Positions 33,494-46,419 of a stretch of 64,000 nt of DNA are shown piece by piece. The notes beneath the pieces are model-generated. The model was given only the letters and a program-made list of their open reading frames with translations. It was not told the origin of the DNA and did not search any database. The stretch's first letter is position 1. Each line of letters opens with the position of its first letter. The DNA is from Silene latifolia (taxonomy: Eukaryota > Streptophyta > Magnoliopsida > Caryophyllales > Caryophyllaceae): the NCBI RefSeq assembly GCF_048544455.1, contig NC_133528.1, forward strand, positions 47,514,002-47,578,001. The letters are read 5' to 3'. A program made the translations under genes and the position numbers.

Positions 33494-34178
33494 TAGTTAT
33501 TAGAAGTTTCTAGAAGTTTTGTGAATGAAAGGGAAGATAAAAAATTATCATAACATAATGACAAAGTATACTAAAGGCCAAAGTTGAGAGTGAAAAATAA
33601 AAAAATTGTATTAATTTATTTTTTGGTGTTTGATACTAATATTTTTTATATATATTTGTACTTATAAGCATGTGACACATAGTATTTGGAGATTAATTTT
33701 AGATGACACGTGACTTAGTGAGGTACTTAGTCTTTTTTTTTCTTAATATTGTAGCGGTGGTTATTTTCGTAGTACGATTTTTACTCATCACATCACTTTT
33801 AGAATTTGTTAACTAATGAAATATTTAATATGCACAATTAAGTTAAGAATAATGATGATAATAATAACATTTTTGTAAGACTTTTTAGTATATTTTATTT
33901 ATATATGAAAAGTTTAGTTTAGTAAATTTATATTGTATAGATTAGAGCCATGTCATAATAAATTTTAGGGAAATTTTAAATTAGATTCTAACGATTAATT
34001 AGAAATACAATAAGGATAAAAAACAAAACAATTCATTTAGTTATCTATGTATACTTTACCTATCAACTTTTTAATAAAAATAAAAATTAGGATTTGTGTG
34101 ATACTTTTATAAGATCATTTTTGTAGTTAATTCTAGCATTAATTTCAACAATTTATTTGGGGGAAGAAGATAAGTTTT
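33494..34178. repeat. AT-rich direct repeat, copy 1, and spacer
   Basis: From about 33514 to 33970 this matches 34190-34452 and then 40983-41200. Marker strings are TTATAAGCATGTGACACAT (33662-33680; 34379-34397) and TTTACTCATCACATCACTTT (33780-33799; 41009-41028). The spacer 33975-34178 shows nothing. No gene. Confidence 0.75.
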
Positions 34179-34449
34179 GTGAATTAAAGGGAAGGTAAAA
34201 AATTATCATAACATAATTATAAAGTATAATAATGGTGATTAACAAACATGCCATTAAATAGAAGAAGTATTTGTTTACATATGATAAATTAATAGCCAAA
34301 GTTGTGAGTGGAAAATAAAAAAAATTGTATTAATTTTTTTTGTTTGTAACTAATATTTTTTTTTTTTATATTTTTGTACTTATAAGCATGTGACACATAA
34401 CATTTGGAGATGAATTTTAAATGACACGTGCCTTAATGAGGTACTTAAT

Positions 34450-34452
<3 letters not shown>
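34179..34452. repeat. AT-rich direct repeat, copy 2, left half
   Basis: Second copy of the repeat at 33514, cut at 34452 by a (TA)n-bordered insert and resumed at 40983. The undisturbed copy shows that the insert entered a short AT-rich run just before TGTAGCGG. Confidence 0.75.

Positions 34453-34486
<34 letters not shown>
34453..34486. repeat. (TA)n microsatellite, left border of insert
   Basis: Uninterrupted TA dinucleotides directly at the left border of the transposon cluster. Confidence 0.9.
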
Positions 34487-34490
<4 letters not shown>

Positions 34491-34725
34491 TAGGATCACA
34501 TGAGTTCACCCTATCTTTTTGAGTCCGTGAGTCCATGATACAATATCACACTTTAAATTAAACAATATCACATCTTATATTCAAAAAAAAAATCGAAAAA
34601 AAAAATTTGAAAAAAAATTTTGAAAAAAAAAATTCGTGATATTGTTTTGTATAGTGCGTGATATTGTTTTATGGACTCATGGACTCAAATATATAGGTAG
34701 ACTCACCGGATCCCACCTATATATA
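34487..34725. mobile_element. MITE-like element of about 240 bp
   Basis: The two ends are inverted copies over about 65 bases: TTAGGATCACATGAGTTCAC at the left against GTGGGATCCGGTGAGTCTAC at the right, and then GAGTCCGTGAGTCCAT against GAGTCCATGAGTCCAT. The centre is A-rich. No coding capacity. The termini resemble those of the two larger neighbours, so all three may be mobilised by one transposase. Target duplication cannot be told apart from the surrounding TA repeats. Confidence 0.7.
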
Positions 34726-34726
34726 G

Positions 34727-37700
34727 AAGTAGGATCATATGAGTTGGGTCATTATTGGTGAGTTACCCCTCTGAATCTGGATCATTGATCTAATCTAAGA
34801 TGAATGGCTAAGATTAAATCTTACTCAACCTATAAAAATCCACTTTTTTCTCAATCTCCCTCATTATTAGAAAAAATCACTCTCTCTCCTCCTTCCACAT
34901 CTAAAAATTCAGAACAAAAAAAAAAAAGAATACGTATAAATTATTAAATTCAATCTTCATGAAATTCTCTCAAGTTGCAGGCTACAAATCGTTCAAATTC
35001 ATCATCAATTAACGAGATTTCGTCGTCTCTTTCGCTTCATCCTTGTATTTCTCTTCAGTTTTACTATAGGTAAGTACTAATTTTGTTTTTCTAGATCTGA
35101 TTTGTGTGTTTTCATTATCGCTCTTATCTAATATCCGTTTCATTTTCGTTAATTCGTTGTATATCCGTTTGTACTTATGTCTTTGTTGTTAAATTTACTT
35201 GTTCTCTCATTTTTTTCCCCCAATAATTTATAGAGTTTTGAGTTTGATATGAGAATTCTAAATGATTTTGTACATATTCATGTTGGTTGTAAGGTGTTTG
35301 AGTAGTTTTTTTTTAGTTCAATTGCGTTTTTGTATCTTTGATAATTTCTAGGGTTTTGTGGTTAATCTGTTAATAACAATTATTGTATTACTTTAACCGA
35401 GTTATTGTATTATTCAAACTCAGTTATTGTATTTTGTAGTTACTTCTTGTTTGCTATGTTAGAATATATTCTGTTAATAATAGTTATTGTATTGCTTTAA
35501 CCGAGTTATTGTATTATTCAAACTTAGTTATTGTATTATTTTACTTAGTTGTTTCAAATAAGAATTGTTGTAAGATGGTGTCTTCTTATATAATCCGTTT
35601 AAGTTGATTATAATAATATTACATCTCAATTATTATATTGTTTAACTTAGTTATTTCAATCTGGAGTTATTATTGTGGCCTTATATAATATGCTTGTAGT
35701 CGGTTATAACTTATAATACTATGCTTTATTTCTGTAAAATATGCAGTTATTTTATAGTGGTTTTACGGTTATTTCAATACTTATAGGTAGTTATTGTATA
35801 TCAGTTACATGGTTATTTGTAACTTACCCCATTTTTGTTTTTATTTCTGTCAGTGAGCTTTTGTTGTCTGCTGGTTCATTCCTCATCAATAGGCAAGACA
35901 TGGTTCTCGTTGGGAAGAAATATCGGTGGAAGAAACGTGAAAACAACGGCAAAACACGGTTCTCGTTGGAAGAAATACTTTTAAACGTTGTATTAGAGAT
36001 AAATATATGTAATATTTGTGATGTTACTATTGTTAGATGTATTATTTGAAACGCATAGATATAACTTGTTGGAGATGTTTAAGTGTAATGTGTTGTAAAC
36101 AAAATAGTTATATAATCAAAGTAAGTGGTTTTTTTAACCATGTTATATATTATTATTTCATTTTTCAGATTTTGCTAATGCATTCCAACCTCAATTATTG
36201 ATTGAACGAGAATGACTAGTTATGCAATTAAACAATATGAAAACAAGCACAAGATATAAATTTGAATATATTTGAGTTTCTTCTCAATACAATAACACGA
36301 TTTACTCATTACAATAATTGGGTTTTTACTTTACAATAACTACAAATACCAGAGTTTTACATTACAATAATTGAGTGCTTACATTACAATAACTGAGTTT
36401 TTACATTGGACTAAGTACAAATACCAGACTTCCTATATTACAATAACTGAGTTTTCTACATTACAATAGTTGAGTTTCTACATTACAATAACTGAGTTAT
36501 TCAATTAAACAAAATGATAACTAACAAAAAAATGACCAAGTATATACACAATTTTTTCCATTGAATATCAATTATCCGCATCTATCATGATTCAACATGC
36601 AAATCATCAAAAAGCAGAATATAACTTAACATAACACTCAAGAAGTAATTGGATTGTAAAATAACTTGATTATAAAATAACTATAACTGACGAGTGAATA
36701 ACTGAATCACATATAGAATAACTGACTTTATTCATTATAATAACGGAGTTTCTACATTACAATAACTACAAATACCAGAGTTGCAGAAAGTTGACTATAT
36801 TTGAGTTGTAGCTCAATACAATAACATGAGTTATACATTACAATAACTGGGTTTCTACATTAGAATAACTATCTATACCAGAGAACATTATTCTCAGTAA
36901 ACAATTGAGTTAACTATAAAATAACTACGTTTCTTTATTACAATAACTGAGTTTCTACATTAAAATAACTATACATAGCAGAGAACACTATTCTCAGTAA
37001 ACAAGTTATTTTATTACTATAACGTAATTATTCTATCATACAACATCAGTTATTCTATTACATGACGTCAATTATTCCATGGAGCATCAATTATCCCTAT
37101 TCAACGTCATTCCACCTGCAAATTACAAAAAATAATGAAATCTTATCAGAATTTGTTGTAATCAACAAATTTTCTGTTGAATTCGTTCTTTACTAATGTG
37201 ATTAATTATGAAATCGTAAAAAGACAGAAATTTGATGAGTATTTGTTATTCTCATCTAGTTTTTAAAGAAAATCGCGGAAAAAAAAGAACACAAAAATCT
37301 GATTAGTATTTGTTTTTTTTTTTAATTCTCTAATAGCTATGAAAATCACTGAAATTATTCGATTATTAGCTACTAAATCGTAACATATTCATACCTTCGT
37401 TTTGATTTGATAACCCTACGGTTTTCTGAAATTTCATTATTAATTGAAGATAAAACTGATCGTTTCAATTAAAGTAATTGAATTTGTGAACGAATTTGCT
37501 GTAATCGATTGAAATCACAAAAAAAATTGGGAAGAATTGATGAGATTGTTGATGAATCTGAAAGATTTTGATTGATTTGTTGATGTTGATGTTTTTGTTT
37601 GTAAAGAGAGAGAGAAAGGAGAGAATGGTGGAGAAGGAGGTACTGCGACGTGAATTGTTTGTGTGAGCAATTAATTTTAATTTGTTAATCAATTGTATAT

Positions 37701-37745
37701 ATACGCGGGGGTAACTCACGAAAAGTGGCAAACTCACCGGATCTT
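34727..37745. mobile_element. Foldback-like element, unit 1 (about 3.0 kb)
   Basis: Ends are imperfect inverted repeats: GTAGGATCATATGAGTTGGG...GTGAGTTACCCC at the left against AGATCCGGTGAGTTTGCCAC...GTGAGTTACCCC at the right. The left half has repeated GAGTTATTGTATT motifs (about 35375-35690), and the right half has many copies of the inverse TACAATAACT (about 36285-37000), so the halves form long inverted arms. The left arm also has a CT-rich stretch followed by GTAAGTACTAATTTTG, like a 5' UTR and intron donor. The 102-codon frame at 35741-36049 is not kept in unit 2. Confidence 0.65.
36285..36500. repeat. Tandem motif of about 22 bp with TACAATAACTGAG core
   Basis: Repeated ATTACAATAACTGAGTTTC-like units, about 22 bases each, degenerate. 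Similar runs occur at 36720-37000, 39350-39500, 39740-39890 and 40190-40390. They are the inverse of the GTTATTGTA motifs in the left arms. Confidence 0.7.
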
Positions 37746-37751
37746 TGCCTC

Positions 37752-40700
37752 ATATATATATAGGATCATATGAGTTGGGTTTTTTTGGTGAGTTACCCCT
37801 CTAAATCTGAACCACTAATCTAATCTAAGATGGATGGCTGAGATTAGATCTTACTCAACATACAACTACCCTCTTTTCCCTCAATCTCTCCCATTATTAG
37901 AAAAAATTACTCTCTCTCCTCCTTCAACCTCTAAAAAACCAGAAAAAAAAAGAATCAATAAAAATTATGAAATTCAATCTTCATCAATGTCGTTCAAGTT
38001 GCAGCTACAAACTTAGTCTTCATCATACTCGTTCAAATTCATCATGAATTAAGGATATTTCGTCGTCACTTTCACCTCATCTTCATATTTCTCTTCAATT
38101 TCACTATAGGTAAGCACTAATTTTGTTTTTCTAGATCTGATTTGTGCGTTTTCATTATCGTTCTTATCTAATATTCGTTTCATTTTCGTTGATTCGTTGT
38201 ATATCCGTTTGTTCTTATGTCTTTGTTGTTAAATTACTTGTTCTCTCATTGTTTTTGCCAATAATTTATAAGGTTTTGAGTTTGAAATGAGAATTCTAAA
38301 TGATTTTGTGCATTTTCTTGCTGTTTGTAAGGTGTTTGAGTAGGTCTTTTGTTATTCAATTGTGTTTTTGTATCTTTGATAATATCTCGGATTTTGTGGT
38401 TAATCTGTTAATAAGAGTTATTGTATTACTTTAACCGAGTTATTGTATTATTCAAACTCAGTTATTGTATTTTGTAGTTACTTCTTGTTTGCTATATTTG
38501 AATATGTTCTGTTAGTAATAGTTATTGTATTGCTTTAACTGATTTATTGTATTATTCAAACTTAGTTATTGTATTGTTTTAACTTAGTTGTTTCAAATTA
38601 GAGTTGTTGTAAGATGGCGTATTCTTATATAACCTGTTTATGTTGGTTGTAATAATATTACATCTCAATTATTGTATTGTTTTAACTTAATTATTTCAAT
38701 TTGGAGTTATTATTGTGGTCTTATATAATATGCTTATAGTCGGTTATAATAATATGCTTTATTTCTCTAAAATATCCAGTTATTTTATAGTGGTTTTACG
38801 GTTATTTCAATACTTATAGGTGGTTATTGTATATCAGTTGCTTAGTTATTTATAACTTACCCCCTTTTTGTTTTTATTTCTTTTAGTGAGTTTTTGTTGT
38901 CTGCTGGTGCAACCCTCATCAATCGGCATGACATGGTTCTCGTTGGGAAGAAATACGGGTGAAAGAAACGTGGAAACAACAACAAGACACGATTCTCCTT
39001 GGAAGATATATTTTAGACGTTGTATTGGAGATAAATATATGTAATATTTGAGATGTTACTATTATTAGATGTATTATTTGAAATGTATAGATGTCTTTAT
39101 GATGATGCTTAGATATAATTTTTTGGAAATGTTTAAGTGTAATGTGTTGGAAACAAAATAGTTATATAATGAAAGTAAGTGGTTTTTTTAACCTTGTTAT
39201 ATATATTATTATTTCATTTTTCATATTTTGCTATTGCATTAACCAATCTCAATTATTGATTGAATGAAAATGATTAGTTATGCAATTAAACAAGATAAAC
39301 CAAAATAGGATATAAATTTGAATATATTTGAGTTTCATCTCAATACAATAACACGATTTACTCATTACAATAATTGAGTTTCTGCATTACAATAACTACA
39401 AATATCAAAGTTTTACATTACAATAAATGAGTTTCTACATTGGAATAACTACAAATACCAGAGTTTCTACATTACAATAACTGAGTTTTGCAACATTACA
39501 ATAACTGAGTTATTCAATTAAATAAGATGAAAACTAACAAAATAATGACCAAGTATATACATCAAATTTCCATTGAACGTAAATTATCCGCGTCTATCGT
39601 GATTCAACCTGCAAATCACCAAAAGGCAGAATATAACTTAACAGAACACCCAAGAAGTAATTGGATTGTAAAATAACTATAGCTGACGAGTCAATAACTG
39701 AAATCAATAACTGAAACACATATAGAATAAATGACTTTATTCATTACAATAACCGAGTTTCTACATTGCAATAACTACAAATACAAGAGTTTCTACATTA
39801 CAATAACTGAGTTTTTACGTTACAATAAATACAAATAACAGAGTTTATACATTACAATAAACTGAGTTTCTACATTACAATAACTGTAAATACCATGAAA
39901 CATTATTCTCAGCAAACAACTAAGTAACTATAAAATAACTAATTTCTTCATTAAAATGACCAAGTATATACGTCAATTTTTCCATTGAACGTCAATTATC
40001 CGTATCTATCGGGATTCCACCTGAAAATCACCAAAAAGCAGACTATAACTTATCAGAACACCCAAGAAGCAACTATAAAATACAATACATGGGTTTTGAT
40101 AATACAATAACTGGGTTAAAGTAATACAATAATTGAGATGTAATGTTAGACAACTAACGGGTGAACATGAAATTTGAACATATTTGAGTTTTATCTCAAT
40201 ACAATAACACAATTTATTCATTATAATAATCGAGTTTCTACATTACAATAACTACAAATACCAGAGATTCTCCATTACAATAACCGAGTTTGTACATTAC
40301 AATAACCGAGTTTCTACATTACAATAACTGACTTTCTGCATTTGAATAACAATTAAATAACCACGATTCTTCATTACAATAACTGAGTTTCTAAATTTAA
40401 CTAGACATTTTAACAAACAGTTGGTATGCTAATCTAGATTACCAACAAATTTTCAGGATTATGATAATAAATCATCAATCAAATGTCAAAGGTATGATAA
40501 ACAAGTATACTAACGGAGTAGCAATTGAAATAACTCGCAAAATAACAGTTATAATCTACGCTTACCTTCGTTTTGTCGATTTGCGCTAGGGTTTCTGCAA
40601 ATTTTGGGCAAAAACTGACGATTGATGCGTGTATCAATCAAATTGAATGAAGATAATGAATTAATTTCGTATTTTCTACTTGAATTACTCCGGTTTTCTG

Positions 40701-40930
40701 AAGATTTTATTGGATTATGCCATAAATTTGAAGAAAATAAGAAAAAAAGAGGTGAAGAATGAAGAAAGCAGGAGAAAAAAAAGGGAAAACGTAAGATTAA
40801 TGGAAGAGAGAGAAAAAAATGAGTTTGTGTATTTTTTTGGGTATAATCTCAGCCCTTGATCTTGTTAGATCCAATGGTATATAAATGCGGGGGTAACTCA
40901 GGAAAAGTGACAAACTCACCGGATCTTACC

Positions 40931-40933
<3 letters not shown>
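37752..40933. mobile_element. Foldback-like element, unit 2 (about 3.2 kb)
   Basis: Head-to-tail relative of unit 1 with the same termini (TAGGATCATATGAGTTGGGT at the left; AAGATCCGGTGAGTTTGTCA on the reverse strand at the right), the same CT-rich leader and GTAAGC-type donor, and the same GTTATTGTA and TACAATAAC arms. Here the terminal inverted repeats can be followed about 100 bases, including GGCTGAGATTA at both ends. The frame corresponding to unit 1 has stops. No transposase is encoded. Confidence 0.65.

Positions 40934-40982
<49 letters not shown>
40934..40982. repeat. (TA)n microsatellite, right border of insert
   Basis: Pure AT dinucleotides closing the transposon cluster. The host repeat resumes directly after it with TTGTAGCGG. 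Confidence 0.9.
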
Positions 40983-40985
<3 letters not shown>

Positions 40986-41187
40986 AGCGGTATTTATTTT
41001 CGTAGTGCGATTTTTACTCATCACATCACTTTTAGAATTTGTTAACTCATGAAATATTTAATATGCATAATTAAGTTAAGAATAATGATGATGATAATAG
41101 TGACATTTTTGTATGACATTTTAGTATATTTTATGTACATATGAAAAGGTTAGTTTAGTAAATTCATATTGTATAGATTAGAGCCAT
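40983..41187. repeat. AT-rich direct repeat, copy 2, right half
   Basis: Continues 34179-34452 after the transposon cluster. It matches copy 1 at about 33763-33960. Confidence 0.75.
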
Positions 41188-41310
41188 GTCATAATAAATT
41201 TTGCCATGTCACAATTAATTTTTGCCATGTCACATGTCATAATAAATTTTGCCATGTCACGATTAAATTTTTGCCATGTTACAATTAATTTTTGCCTTGT
41301 CACATTTATT
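41188..41310. repeat. Minisatellite-like GCCATGTCA repeats
   Basis: Five or so imperfect units built on GCCATGTCACAATTAATTTT. The first lies at the edge of the direct repeat (also once at about 33947). Replication slippage is the simplest origin. Confidence 0.75.
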
Positions 41311-41919
41311 TGATATTTTAGTTTACCTTTTTAATAATATTTGTAGATTCTAAAATTAATCCCTTAAATTCACATCAAACTTCCCAATTTCCACGTCAGG
41401 CCTACTATTCTTACTTTTTAAAAACTTTATCTCCATTTCTCAAACCTCGGTCATTCCTAGTAATTTTGACCCACCTCTCTCTAAAATATCATCATCCCTT
41501 CTCTCTAAAATAAACTAAAACCCTAACCTGATCTTGACCCGCCGCCTCCACCTCACCCCCCACATGCTGCCCCTACTTCGTCCCCTACCTGATCGCCGGA
41601 GATAGGTCTATCTCTAGGCCTTTCTTCGGCGATCCTTCATATCTCTTCCGTCGTTTGAACCGTCTTTTTGACCTCACCCTTTTGTTAACCTCATTTCAAA
41701 CGAATCTCGGTTCGTTCTTCGACTGGAGCTCGAACTGTTTTGGTGGTTGCCGCTTCAACCAGGGGGTTCCTGTCCCTCCGATTTCTCGTCCTGTCACTGA
41801 ATCTCTTACATGCAATCCAAGGGCGATCCCCTTTTCCCCCACCCCTGGTTTGTTTGTAGTTTTTCTGGCTGTCAATCGGTTTCTAAAATGTTTAACTCCG
41901 AGTTCTCCCAGCCACGAAA
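41311..41919. other. Unclassified GC-richer patch
   Basis: Stands out from its AT-rich surroundings by pyrimidine- and CG-rich text (about 41440-41900), with CT-rich stretches and AAACCCTAACC, which looks like the 5' untranslated start of a transcribed gene or LINE. The + frame 41655-41927 gives 90 residues with no recognisable motif, and a minus frame overlaps it. It may be a captured or truncated gene 5' end, cut at 41919 by the LTR-like block. I do not assign a function. Confidence 0.35.
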
Positions 41920-44334
41920 TGTCATAATTAATATAACATGTAAACATAAGAATATGAATATGAATAACACATAGCCTTAGCATTTAGATGCTAGACAACC
42001 GTGCTTATCATGTGAACAACAATATAACAACACATAGTCCTAGCATGTGAATACTAGACCGACTTATACTACACTATCATCTGAATCACATAACATCCAT
42101 GAATCCAAACTCTATCAACCATAGCCGGCTTGCATCTCACCTTCTATGATTCATAGAATCATCAAACAAGAAAGGACAATATATCTAGAGACAGGCATAA
42201 GTTCCTAGTACAGTCAATAGTCACTCTGTAACTCGAGTCTATACCACGAGGTAAGGTAAACACCCTAGTCCAAAACCTGCGCAGACCTAGTGACATGCGG
42301 AAAACTACCGCATCCAAGACCCATGATAACAACACATGAGTACCCCTAAGGAGTCCACCAAAGGGTTGGCTAGTACTTAAGCTGACTACATACTTCTAAG
42401 AGTACGTCAGGAAGTCATACCCTAACTTGGATATAAACCCACCAAGCTAAGACACAAAGGCTATTAAGCGGTGAACATACACTCGTCAAAGACTATAAGG
42501 GCCTATCTATGACGATGGTATAAGATACCAACACCACACAAGACAAGTAGGACACCCGCTTAACCATAAGAGGGGCAAAGAGTCCAAACTGGCAACATAA
42601 ATACTTATACTCAAATCAAGGACTCTAGGATAACATCCTTCCTTGTGAAAGACTACAAAAATGTAAATTCAGCTGACAATCCAACAATATCCACAATCTC
42701 ATTACTAATCCAAAACTCAGCGAACCGTTAATCTCATAATTCATGAGAACAAGCTAAAATGGCAATAAGGCAAGAAGACTCAAGTATAAGGCAACCAAAT
42801 CATCCAACAACCAACATATGAAAAGACAATCATACTCAAAGACAAATCCTCGACCCTAGTCCCGCGACGGGTCATCGGTCAAATCGAGGCTGACCGGTTT
42901 AAACCTAGCTTGACCAAACTCATTTGGTCAAATTGGCCCAGCTCAGAGTCTTGGCCCATTTTGGCCCACATCACGGAATTCACCACCATGTCATACTCTT
43001 GCCATTTTTAATTTCTTTCATGTGAAAGCTATTGACATAGAGAAAATATGCCAACTTGTAAAATAACCAATTCAACGGAAATATTAGCTTAAACAATTTT
43101 CTACATGCCAAAATACCGACATACTTCAAAACATGAACCATAGGCCCAAAACATCAAACAATAGACCCAAGACCCGACCCACACAACGGGCCATGAACCG
43201 GGTCAGACCGGGCCTGAACCGGGCCTAAACCGGGCTGTTTTGGTTCGGTTCTCTCGGTCAACACAAGTCTCCATTTGCAATTTATTCCAACATCAATACA
43301 ACATCCCTTTCAAGCAACATTCAACAATATTCATTCCGTTTCAACACTTAAACATGTGAAAAACAACATATTTAACAAACTTTAACAACAACAATTCATG
43401 TGAAAATTAAAGTTAACATGTTATTAATCACATAAGCATCCAACACATCATAAACAACACTAATGTGACATTATTTCGTCGAGTAACTCGGAATAGTTAC
43501 CTTAAGCTAGAAAGAGAGCAAAATAAACTTGAGAAAGATCCTATAGACCGAAATTATGCATCATCTTCCACAATATATGAGTCTCCTAACTCATCTTCAT
43601 ATTCTTCACCTATAAGAACAACAAAAACATATAAATTAGTCCTAAATTCGAAACCCTAAAAAGATAAGACCCGAAACGAAATTGGGGGAAATGAAAATAA
43701 AGCTTACTAGTAGATGAGGATTGAAGAGAGGATTCCAAATATATAAGTTTTATGCAAATTGGTGGAGAAATGAAGGATTTATGGTGGTTTTAGGGATTGT
43801 GAGGAGGTTATTTTGAGAGGAATTTGGTTGTTTGATGAAAGGAAGAGAGAGAGTGAATTATGGAGGAAATGAAAATTGAAAGAGGAGACAAATGGAGGGT
43901 GATGGGCGGTCCAATTGGCATGGGGAGGTTGGTCAATTGTTTACGTTTTGGATTTGCTTCGACGGTAATTAGAAATATTCGTCGAACGCGATTTTTGAGA
44001 ATATTAAAGTTCTTAAACACGATTTTACTAAAAGATTAAGTACTCATTTGCCCAATATCCAAACTCGTTTACCCAACGACCGTAAGAAATGGTAAAATCC
44101 CAATATTATGACTTTTATCAGAAATCTATTCTATCAAAGTAAAAGGTTTAAATATAGTTTAAATTACTTTTAAACATTTCTAAACTATCAAAAGTGATTA
44201 CATTACTTCAAACTAAAATAAAATTATATTTTATCAAATAATTATTATTTCAAATAAATTAATATTAAATTAAAATGGATTAAAATATTACTTTTAAAAT
44301 ATAATAAAGGTCTTCAAATTTACGGGGTGTTACA
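41920..44334 (-). mobile_element. Probable gypsy LTR (about 2.4 kb, minus orientation)
   Basis: Read on the minus strand it starts TGTAACACCCCGTAAATTTG at 44334, the start typical of many plant gypsy LTRs. A CT-rich leader with splice-like GTAAGC and TTATAG signals lies in 43640-43870. The other end is placed at TG 41920 only because unlike sequence begins there. No duplicated flank is present (CGAAA against ATTTC), and no internal region or polypurine tract was found, so it could be a solo or truncated LTR. Confidence 0.5.
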
Positions 44335-44369
44335 ATTTCAAAATTGTTCAATTAATAAAACCGTCTTAC

Positions 44370-44510
<141 letters not shown>

Positions 44511-44723
44511 CTTCTAATTACTGATACACAGAGTTCATTTTTATGTTCTTTCTTTCACAAAGTACATGTAATGTATACTCCTATGATCATCTTATTGCTA
44601 TCATTCCACTGCAAAGGCGTAAAAGATAAACTCATCTATATATGTTTTTGGCCACTATAAGCAAATATACAATTTAGTGACAACAAAATTATAGTTTATT
44701 AAATTTTAGTTTTAACCGTTAAT

Positions 44724-44905
44724 AATAGAAACTCTTAAGAACTCTCTTTCACAATAGTTAAGTGACTCAAAAGATTTTGGGTTGATTCCCAAGTTTCAAG
44801 GATGACTTCTATTTATAATCATAAGATCACCCTACCTTATGCTAATCTTTCAATGTGGGACAATTTACTATTTATACATAGTATATTCACAACATCTCCA
44901 TTATT
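44724..44905. repeat. Dispersed repeat D, copy 1
   Basis: Contains GACTCAAAAGATTTTGGGTT and a segment ending CAATGTGGGACAA. Related copies lie at about 45585-45760 and 46420-46580. The GATGTGGGAC-type string is common near promoters of plant LTR elements, so these may be old LTR fragments. Confidence 0.6.
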
Positions 44906-45584
44906 TTTCAATGCGGGACAAATAACATACTAAGAAATACACCATCTTTTTCACACCTAGCTCGACATCCAACCCGAATCCCGAAATACGGACAATTGCT
45001 ACTCATTATATCTAATACTAGTTATATTTAATAATATGAGCAAATACTATATGTTAATATTTGTACGTTCAACATCCAATCCGATTAATAATGAGCAAAT
45101 ACTAACAAACTAATTTTATCTAGAGTCTAAAATTTTTCGCACGTATATGTAACATTCGTGCAATTTTGTCTTATTTCTAACAAACTAATCATATCTAAAG
45201 TCCAAAGTTTTTCTTACGTATAAAATTAACATTTTTTTCTTATAAATATTAAGTAGTTTTTAAGGGTTGGACTATCTAGATGAAAAAAATGTTAAAACTT
45301 GAAAAATTAACATGAAAAATTAACATTATGTAACATTACTTTTAAAGTCTCTTATATAATAAGTATACTACTGATGTATGTTTGTTATTTAAAAATTCAA
45401 CTTAAAAATTAAAAAGTAAATAACTTGTTGCTAAACTACTAAATTTGAGTAGAAAGGACTAAGGAAATGATATAACTATATATAGTTATATAATTGTGAA
45501 CCCACCAAAATCAAAAGTATAATTAAAATAAATTTCACTATTGTAGAGGTAATAATACAAACTGTTATAAGATCTATTTAAGAC

Positions 45585-45760
45585 AATACTTAAGAGACTC
45601 AAAAGATTTTGGGTTGATATTTAAGCTCCAAGGATGACTTATATTTATAATCATAGGATTACCCCACATTATGTTAATCTTTCGATGTGAGACAATTCTA
45701 CTATTTATAATAATAGGATCAGCACACCTTATATTAATATTTTGATGTGAGACAATTTTA
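45585..45760. repeat. Dispersed repeat D, copy 2
   Basis: Matches copy 1 through GACTCAAAAGATTTTGGGTT and CGATGTGAGACAATT, followed by a shorter internal repeat of the TTTATAATAATAGGATCA type. Confidence 0.6.
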
Positions 45761-46419
45761 CTATTTATAATAGGATGACCCCATATTTTCTACTATTTAT
45801 AAGTAATATGTTTACCACATCTACATTATTTTTCAATGTAGTGTGACATATAACATAATAAGAAGTACATCATCTTTTTCGCACCTAGTTCGACATCCAA
45901 CTCGATTTAATAACGATTTGTTCTTTGGAGTCAGGCCTCATACTCCCCCTTAATTGATGTATGAACTTTGTTTGTAAGTATTTGAATTTAAGTATCTATT
46001 TAAACAAAAAAGATTGAAGAAGGATAATTCCGTCTCAAATAAAAATTTGTGATAATAAAATACAAACAAATTTGGTATTTAAGACTACATAAGCCGCTAT
46101 GGGTCTTTTAGAAAAATATTTTTTTAGAATTTTATTATGAATGTGTTGGCAGTTCTTATAGCTAAGATGGTAGCTGAACCATGAGCTCTTTGCTATACTT
46201 GAATTTCTTCAACTGTTGCCCGCTTAATTGTTTGACTAATATTCAGTGAGTTGGTCCCATTGTAATGAAATCATACCTAACTCATTTTTATATTCTCATT
46301 CTCATTAAATTGAATAATTAAAACATTATAAACATTATAACTCATTTTAATATAGGAAATATTAGTATAATAATTAAAACATTCTTCACATTATTTTTTA
46401 TATCAAATTGTGAAGATAA

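Noticed and set aside
35741-36049. 102-residue frame with hydrophobic start, possible small membrane protein
   Set aside because: The matching region of foldback unit 2 has stops in the same frame, and there is no independent support.
41655-41927. 90-residue frame as a host gene
   Set aside because: No motif, an overlapping opposite-strand frame, and it ends at a repeat junction. Kept only as an unclassified patch.
41920-44334. Solo LTR with target duplication
   Set aside because: The flanks CGAAA and ATTTC are not direct repeats, so a clean solo LTR cannot be claimed; the left boundary stays tentative.
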